A DNA stretch of 11,061 nucleotides from Oscillospiraceae bacterium (GCA_900768705.1 CAAGEB010000072.1:1-11061), one strand, 5' to 3'; positions 1 through 6,845 are shown, numbered from the stretch's first letter. Notes: generated by a model from the sequence alone, not told the origin. Program-made: numbers and translations.

Positions 1-119
1 GCGTCGGCTGCAAGGAAAGCCGACGAAGCAAGGCTGTATGCCTTGCGAGGAGGTTTGACGCAGCAGACGGCGTGCACTGCTGATTTTATCTCAAACAAGG
101 TTTTTAGAGGTGACCTTAT
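1..119. repeat. Hairpin-rich non-coding DNA, possibly the end of a dispersed repeat
   Basis: No convincing gene is visible. Two strong hairpins are seen directly: an 8-bp stem (2-9 with 18-25, CGTCGGCT/AGCCGACG) and a 7-bp stem (28-34 with 40-46, GCAAGGC/GCCTTGC). A third possible pairing is CAGCAG 61-66 with CTGCTG 77-82. Consecutive GC-rich hairpins in an otherwise AT-rich intergenic region resemble the two hairpin-rich repeats at 4050 and 10941. I see no copy of their GGCANNACCG ends here, so membership is a guess. Frame 1 is open from the window edge to 144, but the dense palindromes argue against coding. Confidence 0.35.
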
Positions 120-140
120 GAAAATATTTCCGATAACCTA

Positions 141-169
141 TTGACAAACTGTAGCTCAAATGATATAAT
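141..169 (+). promoter_or_regulatory. Consensus sigma-A promoter of the GntR-ABC-CPBP operon
   Basis: A perfect -35 box TTGACA (141-146), a 17-bp spacer and a perfect -10 box TATAAT (164-169) are seen. Transcription would begin near 176, giving a leader of about 170 nt before the first ATG at 347. A fully consensus promoter in front of a repressor gene fits a strong promoter normally held off by the regulator it encodes. Confidence 0.85.
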
Positions 170-193
170 TGTATATATAGAGATTATACAATT
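167..193 (+). promoter_or_regulatory. Candidate operator for the GntR regulator (9-bp inverted repeat)
   Basis: AATTGTATA (167-175) and TATACAATT (185-193) are perfect inverted repeats separated by 9 bp. The left arm overlaps the -10 box and the whole dyad covers the expected start site. GntR regulators bind such dyads as dimers and YtrA-type members usually repress their own operon, so autorepression by the 347-721 product is the simplest inference. The dyad could also fold as a hairpin at the 5' end of the RNA. Confidence 0.55.
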
Positions 194-194
194 T

Positions 195-336
195 ATACTT
201 GTAATGCTGTTCGGAAGGCTTGCAAGTATTTATAGAACACACTGATTAAAGCGAGGCATTTCAAATTCAGCTGCGTGAGTATGCTTGTTTGAACGGGACG
301 AATTTGATTTAATCAGTGCGTCCCTGATTCAAGGAG
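195..336 (+). ncRNA. Structured 5' leader RNA of the ABC operon, possible pseudoknot
   Basis: Several pairings are visible. A long hairpin is formed by 195-207 with 218-229 (ATACTTG/CAAGTAT at its base). An 11-bp perfect helix joins 240-250 to 308-318 (CACTGATTAAA/TTTAATCAGTG). Inside it, CAAATTC (262-268) pairs with GAATTTG (300-306). GGGACG (295-300), inside the closed loop, is complementary to CGTCCC (319-324), which directly follows the 11-bp helix; that is pseudoknot topology. TTGAA (289-293) can further pair with TTCAA (328-332), reaching the AAGGAG ribosome binding site (331-336). No U-tract is present, so control of translation initiation is more likely than termination. I do not recognise a known riboswitch class. 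Confidence 0.5.
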
Positions 337-346
337 TGTACACTAA

Positions 347-721
347 ATGAATATTAACATCAGTAATGCAAACGGTGAGGCAATCTATCTGCAGATTGTA
401 AACCAGATTAAGACGCTGATACTGGAGGGCAAGCTGAAAGAGGGAGAAATGCTCCCATCTATGCGAAATCTTGCTGTCGAACTCCATATCAGCTTTATGA
501 CTACCAAGCGTGCCTACGATGAGCTTGAGCGTGACGGATTTATTGAATCATTTACAGGCAAAGGCTCATTCGTAAAGGCACAGAATTTAGAACTGTTTCG
601 TGAAGAACAGATTAAGCAGATTGAATCCCTGCTTATGGAGGCAAGCGATAAAGCACGAAATACAGGAATTACCATGCAGGAGCTTCACGAATTGCTCGAC
701 CTTGTAAACGGAGGAGAATGA
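347..721 (+). CDS. GntR family transcriptional regulator, YtrA subfamily
   Basis: This is a 124-residue DNA-binding repressor. Residues about 11-78 form the GntR winged helix-turn-helix: a YLQIVNQIKTLI helix, the LPSMRNLAVEL recognition region, a TTKRAYDELERDGFI helix and the GKGSFV wing. The remaining ~45 residues are a short helical tail rather than a ligand-binding domain. That size and tail are typical of the YtrA subfamily, whose genes usually sit in front of ABC transporter genes. The start at 347 is supported by AAGGAG at 331-336. The gene is first in the operon and its stop TGA (719-721) lies just before the start of the ATPase gene. It probably represses its own promoter through the dyad at 167-193. 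YtrA-like regulators often respond to cell-wall-active antibiotics; the inducer here is unknown. Confidence 0.92.
   Translation: MNINISNANGEAIYLQIVNQIKTLILEGKLKEGEMLPSMRNLAVELHISFMTTKRAYDELERDGFIESFTGKGSFVKAQNLELFREEQIKQIESLLMEASDKARNTGITMQELHELLDLVNGGE
710..716 (+). promoter_or_regulatory. Ribosome binding site that decides the ATPase start
   Basis: GGAGGAG ends one base before the ATG at 718, too close for efficient initiation, but lies 7 nt before the ATG at 724. The in-frame ATG at 724 is therefore preferred, although 718 would give the common ATGA overlap with the regulator gene. Confidence 0.6.
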
Positions 722-723
722 CC

Positions 724-1605
724 ATGACTACATACGAAAACGCCATTGAAATTTCAGGCGTTACAAAAAAATACAGCGGCTTTACGCTGGAAAATATCAG
801 CTTTAATGTTCCGAAAGGCTCAATTATGGGATTTATCGGTCAGAACGGCGCAGGCAAAACCACAACGATACGCAGTCTGCTGAACATCATAAGCATTGAC
901 AGCGGAGAAATAAAGCTGCTGGGTTTGGATCATCTCCGGAACGAACAGGAAATCAAGGAACGAATTTCTGTTGTTTATGATGAACTGCCCTTCCACGATG
1001 TTTTCAATGCAAAGGATATGGCGCGCATATTTGAGGGAATTTATCCGCAGTGGGATAACGCTGTTTATACTCAGTACTTAGAGCGTTTCGGACTTCCGAT
1101 AAAAAAGAAGATCGGCGAGTTTTCAAAGGGCATGAAAATGAAGCTTCAGATAGCCTGTGCCCTTTCTCACAACGCCGAGCTGCTTGTAATGGACGAGGCT
1201 ACCACGGGTCTTGACCCTGTTGTGCGTGATGAAATCCTGCACATTTTTATGGAGTATCTTCAGGACGGCGAGCGCTCTATTCTTATGTCCTCCCACATCA
1301 CTTCCGACCTTGAAAAGATCGCTGACTGCGTTACCTTTATTGACAAGGGCAGGCTGCTGATTTCGGGATATAAAGACGATATTCTCCAATCCCACGGTAT
1401 TCTCAAATGCGATAAATCGGAGCTTGGAGACATTGACGCAGAAGACATTGTAAGCGTTCGTATGAATACCTATGGCGCAGAGGTTATGCTCTGCGACCGG
1501 CAGTCTGCGTCTTACAAATACAGCGGTGCCATCATTGACCCGGCAAGCCTTGACGACATTATGCTTTACTATGTTCACAAGGACGAAAGGGAGTGGACTT
1601 CATGA
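724..1605 (+). CDS. ABC transporter ATP-binding protein (YtrB/BcrA-like)
   Basis: This is the cytoplasmic ATPase of an ABC-2 type exporter, 293 residues from the preferred start at 724 (295 from 718). Numbered from 718, the motifs are: Walker A GQNGAGKTT at 41-49, signature FSKGM at 135-139 (a variant of LSGGQ), Walker B LLVMDE at 155-160, D-loop GLD at 164-166 and switch histidine H193 in SSH. The usual Q-loop glutamine is not obvious; the corresponding stretch reads VVYDELPFHD, an acidic version I associate with YtrB/BcrA-like ATPases. About 90 residues after the nucleotide-binding core form a weakly conserved C-terminal region. The stop TGA overlaps the permease ATG (ATGA at 1602-1605), implying translational coupling. 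The substrate is unknown; antimicrobial peptides, lipids or cell-wall antibiotics are typical. Confidence 0.93.
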   Translation: MTTYENAIEISGVTKKYSGFTLENISFNVPKGSIMGFIGQNGAGKTTTIRSLLNIISIDSGEIKLLGLDHLRNEQEIKERISVVYDELPFHDVFNAKDMARIFEGIYPQWDNAVYTQYLERFGLPIKKKIGEFSKGMKMKLQIACALSHNAELLVMDEATTGLDPVVRDEILHIFMEYLQDGERSILMSSHITSDLEKIADCVTFIDKGRLLISGYKDDILQSHGILKCDKSELGDIDAEDIVSVRMNTYGAEVMLCDRQSASYKYSGAIIDPASLDDIMLYYVHKDEREWTS

Positions 1606-3182
1606 AAAAAATCCGTTCGCTGATCTTCCGAGAATTAAAAATATGCCGTAAGTGGTACATAATAGATTTTCTAAGCTTACTTGCTTTTTCCGCTTTTGTT
1701 ATACTGATAACATTTTTCTTAACAAATGTTTTTGACGGGCTGCCGGAAGATATAGCAAAAACACTTACCGAAATGTTTTCTATGCTTGCAGTTCTCTATT
1801 CAACGGTGATTTTTGCAAGCAGCAACGCTTTCAAAAGCGACCTTAACAGCGGTTGGCTGGGTTATTCCTACGCCCTGCCCATAACGGCGGCTGAGCGTGT
1901 GGCGGTAAAGCTTATCTGCTTTATCGGCATACAGGCTGTATCCATGCTGCTTGGTATTGCTTGTGCTTTCATAATCAATACTGTTGCAGGCACACAATTT
2001 CAAATCGGATATGTGGTTTTACAGTTTATTCTTCTGGATTTTTTATTGCTTTCAAAAATTATTATCGATTTTTTTGTGCTTCGTGCAAGAAATACCGATG
2101 AATATAAGAAAATGCAGGATAAGGGCGGCTTGATCTGCGTAGTATCCACAGTGTGTATTGCCTTAGTAATACTGAAATGTGTCGGTTTTGATTTTGGATC
2201 TCTCTTTAATTCAGATGGCAGTGAACCTTTATCTTTCGGTGTTTTATCAATGCTGACAGGTGAAATTCTGCTGTGGCTGATACCGCTTACTCTTGTTCTT
2301 TTCGCTGTCTATTTTGCTGTTGTCCGTCATCACTTGCAGTATGCGTATTCGGGCGGAGTAAAAATAAAAAATGCAAAGATCAAGGCGGAAAAAACGGTAA
2401 ATCTTTCCGCACCCCACTGCGAGCCTGTGGGTTTTCTTTACAAAGAACTCAGACAGAACAGAAAGAGTATCTGTGCTGTAATAATGCTTCCGTTTCTTAT
2501 ACTTGTTTTTCTGACAGCATGTATCGCTATTGTTTCACTTAACGAGGAAAGCGGCGGTGCTGAATGGATAGTCAGAACGCTGACATCAGACATAATGCGT
2601 CTTGTGTCTGTTGCTCTTGGCTTTTTTAGTGTAAGCGGCTTGCTGCTCAGCGTTTTTCATGGCGACGACAAAAAGCTTTGGGCATATTTTACGGCTTCTA
2701 CGCCCATGGGTATAAATAAGTTCCTGTACACAAAATATGTGCTGTCCTTTGCTATGTGCGGACTTTATTTCGTTTCAAGCTATGTTTCCGAAACTCTTCT
2801 TGCTACGGTCAGCTGGTTTGCCCTTGGAGAAGAAATAATTAGCTTTACAAGTCTATCTGTCATACTTTTCTTTACGCTTATTCTTCAGAATTCGTTTGCA
2901 ATTCCGATGATGCTTCGTTTCGGCGAAAAAAAGGGCAGTATCATTAATGTTATCATAATACTTTGTATTGCCATAGCGGCAGTATTGATACTTTCGTTTA
3001 TGCCCAGGGACATTCAGGATAAGATATTCGCATGGCTGGCAGGCTTCATCACAGGCGACTATGGCGACATTACAATGCTGCTGCTCGGAATATTCCCTGC
3101 TTTCTCTGTGGGAGCGTATATTCTGTCCTACAAGATATCCTGCAAAATCTTCATGAAGGGAGTGAACGAGTATGACAAATAA
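1602..3182 (+). CDS. ABC-2 type permease, two fused half-transporters
   Basis: This is a 526-residue polytopic membrane protein with roughly twelve hydrophobic segments in two sets of about six: about 21-41, 57-73, 103-127, 134-160, 176-194 and 220-241, then about 290-312, 331-350, 376-397, 412-435, 447-466 and 489-510. Each half opens with an amphipathic 'elbow' of similar sequence (FRELKICRKW at 9-18, LYKELRQNRK at 279-288). Each also has a similar segment about 80 residues later (WLGYSYALPI near 85-94, LWAYFTASTP near 359-368). This suggests internal duplication, so one polypeptide may supply both membrane halves. ATG 1602 is chosen over an in-frame GTG at 1593 because AAAGGGAG (1587-1593) lies 8 nt before it. 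It partners with the preceding ATPase. No substrate can be read from the sequence. Confidence 0.9.
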   Translation: MKKIRSLIFRELKICRKWYIIDFLSLLAFSAFVILITFFLTNVFDGLPEDIAKTLTEMFSMLAVLYSTVIFASSNAFKSDLNSGWLGYSYALPITAAERVAVKLICFIGIQAVSMLLGIACAFIINTVAGTQFQIGYVVLQFILLDFLLLSKIIIDFFVLRARNTDEYKKMQDKGGLICVVSTVCIALVILKCVGFDFGSLFNSDGSEPLSFGVLSMLTGEILLWLIPLTLVLFAVYFAVVRHHLQYAYSGGVKIKNAKIKAEKTVNLSAPHCEPVGFLYKELRQNRKSICAVIMLPFLILVFLTACIAIVSLNEESGGAEWIVRTLTSDIMRLVSVALGFFSVSGLLLSVFHGDDKKLWAYFTASTPMGINKFLYTKYVLSFAMCGLYFVSSYVSETLLATVSWFALGEEIISFTSLSVILFFTLILQNSFAIPMMLRFGEKKGSIINVIIILCIAIAAVLILSFMPRDIQDKIFAWLAGFITGDYGDITMLLLGIFPAFSVGAYILSYKISCKIFMKGVNEYDK

Positions 3183-4050
3183 AAAGCTTGAAGCAAAAAG
3201 GCTCATCATCTTTCTTCTGCTGGCGTTCGGAATTTCGTGGATTCCTGCAATAATACTAAACTGCTTGGCAGGTTATCACGAGTGGTTTGAAACCTACAAA
3301 ATGCCTTTTTTAGCTCTTATCGTACTCTTCGGACCTGCTCTTGCCAACATCATTACCCGTAAACTCACCCATGAGGGCTGGCATGACAGTATGCTGCACC
3401 TGAAATTAAAGGGAAATATTAAATACTACCTGATCGCAGTATTCACACCAATTGCTGCGAGCATCGCCGAGGGTGTTCTCGCAACAATTATATATGGCAA
3501 TGGCGATTTTTCCGATATAGGCAGAGGTATGAATGGTATGCAGCTTATCGGAAATATGCTGCTGACCATTTCTATTGTTCCGCTTATGGCTTTCAACACA
3601 TTTGGTGAGGAATTCGGCTGGAGAGGATATATGAATCAGAAAATGGAGCCGCTGTTGGGCACGACAGGCACTATTGTAGTCGGAGGTATCCTCTGGGGAC
3701 TCTGGCACGCAGAGCTGACGGTCGTTGGACATAACTTCGGCACAGAGTATGACGGCTATCCCTATCTCGGCATTCTGGTTATGTGTATTACCTGCACATT
3801 CATAGGTGTGGGGCTTATGTGGCTCACAAAAAAGACAGGATCAATTTATCCCGCCGCAATTATGCATGCCTCCAATAATTTCGGCGGAGCGGCTATCCGA
3901 CAGCTTTTTATAAGCGGTATTCCCGAAGATTATTCGCCGGCTATTACAGATAATCTGATTGTCTCGATTCCAAGTTTTTTGATCGGTCTGGTGTTTTTTA
4001 TACTTATGCTTCGTGACAGGAAGAATGAAAAGAAAAATTATTTTATATAG
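3172..4050 (+). CDS. CPBP family intramembrane glutamic endopeptidase
   Basis: This is a 292-residue multi-pass membrane protein of the CPBP (CaaX protease / bacteriocin-processing, formerly Abi) family. All three family motifs are visible: EEFGWR with E146, E147 and R151; the second-motif histidine H179 in GLWHA, where the usual aromatic four residues earlier is W175; and H232 with N236 in MHASNN. The residues expected for catalysis are therefore intact. The start at 3172 has AAGGGAG at 3156-3162 and overlaps the permease gene by 11 nt, so it belongs to the same operon. In other Firmicutes such proteases sit beside peptide exporters and act in bacteriocin maturation or self-immunity; that role is inferred here. 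The last base of its TAG stop is also the first base of the repeat at 4050. Confidence 0.92.
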   Translation: MTNKKLEAKRLIIFLLLAFGISWIPAIILNCLAGYHEWFETYKMPFLALIVLFGPALANIITRKLTHEGWHDSMLHLKLKGNIKYYLIAVFTPIAASIAEGVLATIIYGNGDFSDIGRGMNGMQLIGNMLLTISIVPLMAFNTFGEEFGWRGYMNQKMEPLLGTTGTIVVGGILWGLWHAELTVVGHNFGTEYDGYPYLGILVMCITCTFIGVGLMWLTKKTGSIYPAAIMHASNNFGGAAIRQLFISGIPEDYSPAITDNLIVSIPSFLIGLVFFILMLRDRKNEKKNYFI

Positions 4051-4217
4051 GCAACACCGTATAATTATTTTTTTTGATTGCGCAATATGGCAGAAAAATG
4101 CAAGCAAGCGTGCGCAAACACGATGTTTGCGCAGCTGCTCCAAAAGTGCGACACGATGTCGCACAACAGAGAGCAGCAGGCGGCAAAGGCTTTAGCCGTT
4201 AATTGTGCGGTGCTGCC
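4050..4217. repeat. Hairpin-rich MITE-like repeat between convergent genes
   Basis: A 168-bp element has imperfect inverted ends: the left end begins GGCAACACCGTATAATTA, and the right end read on the minus strand begins GGCAGCACCGCACAATTA (15 of 18 match). Inside are a perfect 10-bp hairpin, TGCGCAAACA (4111-4120) with 4124-4133 around a CGA loop, and a nested pair of stems: GCTGCTC 4134-4140 with 4171-4177, enclosing GTGCGACA 4146-4153 with 4157-4164, again with a CGA loop. No open frame within it looks like a transposase and no clear target duplication is seen. It starts on the CPBP stop codon and may act as a transcription stop for both convergent units; on the minus strand the 8-bp hairpin is followed by TTTT. 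Confidence 0.7.
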
Positions 4218-4239
4218 TTTAGTTGGCATCAAGCTTTGC

Positions 4240-4892
4240 TTAATTGAAATAGTATTGCATACTTCCTCCAAATTTCTCATTCAATGTTTGAATGCTAGAG
4301 AATACTACTCCACTATCCTTGCAAGCATCAAAATCATCAACCGCTTTTTTATATTGAAAAATATCCGTTTCAATTTTGCCAGATAAACCATTATTCCTGT
4401 TTAATTCAATATCTTCATCTAATTCATAAAAAATGTGTACTGAACCAAACCAAAAAGCCACTTTCTTCACTGCTTTTATATTGTCCAAATAATCAGCTAT
4501 TTGAGTCTGAACTCTTTTTTGAACATCTTGAAGCAAATCACTTTCAATTTCAGAAGGCACAGCAAAATATCTCTCCGGTTCCCAATAATCCTTATGCACA
4601 TTGTTTTTCAAGCACAATTTTGAAAATTCAGTCTTTATCTCATTTATCTTCTTTTCATCGGGACCATAAAAATTATCCGAAGATTTATAAAACTTTTTTC
4701 CGTTGCATAATCCCAAACAATAAATTCCAGTCGCAATCGACCATCTGAAACTTTATCGCAAATATAAGCATATATTTCACAATTAAAATGTTAAAAAAAA
4801 TATGTTTTTAATCCCGCTAAAATTGCATCGGGAGTTTCTGTACCTTTAATCAGCCCTTTAATATTTCTCAATTCATTGTCTTCGATAAACAT
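4240..4892 (-). pseudogene. Broken gene of unknown function (in-frame stop plus frameshift)
   Basis: Read on the minus strand, a good start exists at ATG 4892 with GGAGG (4902-4906) 9 nt upstream and a promoter at 4960-4988. The frame gives MFIEDNELRNIKG and runs 33 residues to a TAA (4791-4793). The same frame then continues with protein-like sequence (EIYAYICDKVSDGRL, then FIVWDYATEK) to an A6 run (4694-4699). One extra A there would join it smoothly to the long downstream frame (KFYKSSDNFYGPDEKK) ending at 4240. The intact product would have about 217 residues. The downstream part could be read as a 158-residue protein from TTG 4716, but that start lacks support and its first residues are the frameshifted strand. 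The protein is soluble and rich in acidic and aromatic residues. I do not recognise the family; an immunity-like protein is only a guess. The region is more AT-rich than its neighbours. Confidence 0.7.
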
Positions 4893-4959
4893 TATCCGTG
4901 TCCTCCATTACTGTACTATTTGTATTCTTCCCGATATATTCCGCTTTTTCAATGAGTTC

Positions 4960-4988
4960 ATTATATCACAATCAAACATAAATTTCAA
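4960..4988 (-). promoter_or_regulatory. Extended -10 promoter of the broken gene
   Basis: On the minus strand the elements are -35 TTGAAA (4988-4983), a 17-bp spacer ending in TGA, and -10 TATAAT (4965-4960). The TG one base before the -10 makes it an extended -10 promoter. The expected start is about 60 nt upstream of the ATG at 4892. Confidence 0.8.
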
Positions 4989-4991
4989 TAT

Positions 4992-5027
4992 AAAAAAAGC
5001 AAAGCCGCCTGTTTTTGTAAAGGCGGC
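4992..5027 (-). terminator. Intrinsic terminator downstream of the hydrolase gene
   Basis: On the minus strand, GCCGCCT (5027-5021) pairs with AGGCGGC (5010-5004) around a 10-nt loop, followed by TTTGC and seven T (4998-4992). It lies about 130 bp after the hydrolase stop. The 5028-5154 interval between them is an apparent 3' untranslated region in which I see only a small palindrome (GCAATCAGATTGC). Confidence 0.85.
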
Positions 5028-5154
5028 AGGGTGTTCGGTTGTAGGCTGTAGGTGTGGCGCTCCCGCAATCAGATTGCAAAGAAGAAATCATCTTTCCGGT
5101 CGTCTGTTCTATTAGTAATATGCTCGATAAATGGGAAGTTGTCGGGACATGCTC

Positions 5155-6828
5155 TTATTCAAAATCGCATCCTTTGAAGCTGTACACTTTGTCATAATTT
5201 ACATCAAGACAGATATCCACACTGAAATCATCAAGATCATATACACATGACCATTCGGTAAGATTTTCTTGTTTTGCCAGCTCCAGAATATCCATAGCCT
5301 CCTCAGCCGTAACACTGTCAGCAGAGCTTAATGCGTTCATGATCTTATCAAATCTGTCATCTGCATGACCTTTGCCATAATGCTCTCCGGGTGTTATAAC
5401 AGTATTGGTAACAGCAGGAATTCTGTTTACTGTCATCTCACCATCCAGCCATTCGATTACAGCATATTCCCCCGATTTGTCGGTAACAAAGAGGTGATAT
5501 GAACGTCCAAGATCGGAATGAACATCGTAGGCGCTGAGAAACTCTATCGCTTCATCCACAGTTGCGCATTTATCAAGAAGCGCTCTTAATGCCGAGAATA
5601 TGAGAATATCGGGCTTTCCTTCGTCCTGGTGGATTTCCTCGGTCACTAACTCAAGAATACCAACGCCAAGTCCCTTCTCGTTTATTCCGTCCATTACGGC
5701 ATACGGAAGCACAATCATTAACGCCCTGCCCATAATTGAATCGGCACTGATTGTCTGATTATCGCCTACCTCCACAAATGCCATATCAGCCACACCGATA
5801 GAAGCATAGCCGTCTTTGGGGTGAGAATAAACAAGCACCGTATCCGTACTGTCGTAATCAAAATTTCTGCCGAATAAATGATCTCCATCGGGAGCAGCAG
5901 CCGCAAATGCCGCACAAGCAAAATTTGATCTGTCGACTTCAAACGGGATATTGAAGAAATGCTCCTTCAGCACCCAGTCCACAAAATCATCTATGCTCTG
6001 CATATTGGCATCTATCATGCCTTGAGTATTGGTACATTCGTAGTTTTTCATGGTATAAAGCCCGGGAGCGATTTCTTTGATCGAAGCCGCTGTTCTGATA
6101 TGATCAAACAAAATGATCGATGCAGTTCCGAAAATAATGACAAGTACTGCAAACACGGAAGAAAACACTATTCTTTTCTTCAGCTTAAAAACAAAACAAA
6201 TTTCGATAATCAGTGCAAAGAAAAGAATTACCCCACCGCTCACTATATAAGGAGTTCCGTTGAAAGGTGTGGGGATAATTACGTCAGTAACCTCAAAATA
6301 ATAGGATGTAAAGTTATTAAGTTCATCTTCGATAAACTTCTCCCTTGTGATACCGTCAAGGCATTCTTTGATAAGCTCCTCGTTTTCGTCATAATACTCT
6401 TCTATCCCCGCTTCAAGAGAGAACCTTGCCTGCTGCTCAAACTCCGCATCATATTTGCGGAGAATGCCGGTGATATAGCATTCCTCTTCGATTTCCAAGG
6501 GTGACGAAAACAAGACAGCTTTCTCCGGATCGAGCTTATTTATATCCAATCCGAACCAGAAGGCTTTGTAATTTTCCTCGGATACATTCGGATCTGCCAG
6601 AGCCTGAAAATAGTAATTTTCAAGTTCACCATCGAGTGTATCGCCAAAAAATGGTATCCGATATTTTTTACCGATATCATTATCGGTAACTTTAGTCGGA
6701 TAAAATCCACTTTGAGATTGATATCCAAAGCTTCGGAGCATATCACCCCATAAGCCGAATGCAATCAACAAAACAGACACTATAATTAATAATGCAGTTA
6801 TGATAATAGCTTTTTTATTTCTTTCCAT
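5155..6828 (-). CDS. Membrane-tethered linear amide C-N hydrolase (choloylglycine hydrolase / C45-like)
   Basis: A 557-residue Ntn-type hydrolase. Order: membrane segment 7-27; an exported-looking acidic domain 28-194 that I do not recognise; membrane segments 195-215 and 219-241 joined by KLKKR; then the catalytic domain from about 250. The candidate nucleophile is C305 in SNFAC. R321 and D324 (GRNFDYD) fall at +16 and +19 from it, the same spacing as C2, R18 and D21 of bile salt hydrolase. N383, N475 and R492 (DDRF) plausibly fill the other active-site positions. Positive-inside topology puts the catalytic domain outside the cell. Because C305 is internal, activity would need autocatalytic cleavage before it, as in C45 and acid-amidase relatives. 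The substrate may be bile salts, N-acyl amides or beta-lactams. The start at 6828 is preceded by AAAGGA- and AAGGA-like sites. It is transcribed alone, between a promoter at 6928-6956 and a terminator at 4992-5027. Confidence 0.88.
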   Translation of the reverse strand: MERNKKAIIITALLIIVSVLLIAFGLWGDMLRSFGYQSQSGFYPTKVTDNDIGKKYRIPFFGDTLDGELENYYFQALADPNVSEENYKAFWFGLDINKLDPEKAVLFSSPLEIEEECYITGILRKYDAEFEQQARFSLEAGIEEYYDENEELIKECLDGITREKFIEDELNNFTSYYFEVTDVIIPTPFNGTPYIVSGGVILFFALIIEICFVFKLKKRIVFSSVFAVLVIIFGTASIILFDHIRTAASIKEIAPGLYTMKNYECTNTQGMIDANMQSIDDFVDWVLKEHFFNIPFEVDRSNFACAAFAAAAPDGDHLFGRNFDYDSTDTVLVYSHPKDGYASIGVADMAFVEVGDNQTISADSIMGRALMIVLPYAVMDGINEKGLGVGILELVTEEIHQDEGKPDILIFSALRALLDKCATVDEAIEFLSAYDVHSDLGRSYHLFVTDKSGEYAVIEWLDGEMTVNRIPAVTNTVITPGEHYGKGHADDRFDKIMNALSSADSVTAEEAMDILELAKQENLTEWSCVYDLDDFSVDICLDVNYDKVYSFKGCDFE

Positions 6829-6845
6829 TTTCCTTATCCTTTATT

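Larger units (their letters stand above)
4957..5027 (-). repeat. Direct repeat, copy 1 (terminator-promoter module)
   Basis: These 71 bp match 6925-6993 with one substitution and a 2-bp indel. Read on the minus strand, the module is an intrinsic terminator followed at once by a sigma-A promoter. This copy lies after the hydrolase gene and before the broken gene at 4240-4892. The similarity stops at the module edges except for a shared GTTCGG a few bases further out. Confidence 0.9.

Noticed and set aside
1..144. Open frame from the window edge ending at TGA 142-144, possibly the tail of an upstream gene
   Set aside because: The stretch is dominated by perfect hairpins, the translation is unrecognisable, and its stop codon overlaps the -35 box. 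It cannot be excluded because the start is outside the window.
118..144. Octapeptide MKIFPITY with an AGAGGTG-like site upstream
   Set aside because: It is too short to support, lies upstream of the promoter, and no leader-peptide logic (codon runs or following terminator) is visible.
204..245. 13-codon leader peptide in the operon leader
   Set aside because: No ribosome binding site is present, and its start codon lies inside the 195-229 hairpin.
4111..4177. CRISPR-like array suggested by repeated ACA-CGA-TGT hairpins
   Set aside because: The stems differ, spacing is irregular, there are no uniform spacers and no cas genes; repeated apex hairpins explain it better.
4078..4386. 102-codon plus-strand open frame
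   Set aside because: It lies partly in the hairpin-rich repeat and partly antisense to the broken gene; the residues look like translated palindromes and there is no ribosome binding site.
4876..5115. 79-codon plus-strand open frame
   Set aside because: It runs antisense across the start of the broken gene and the duplicated terminator-promoter module, with no supporting start site.
5959..6504. 181-codon plus-strand open frame
   Set aside because: It is antisense to the well-supported hydrolase gene and has no recognisable domain.
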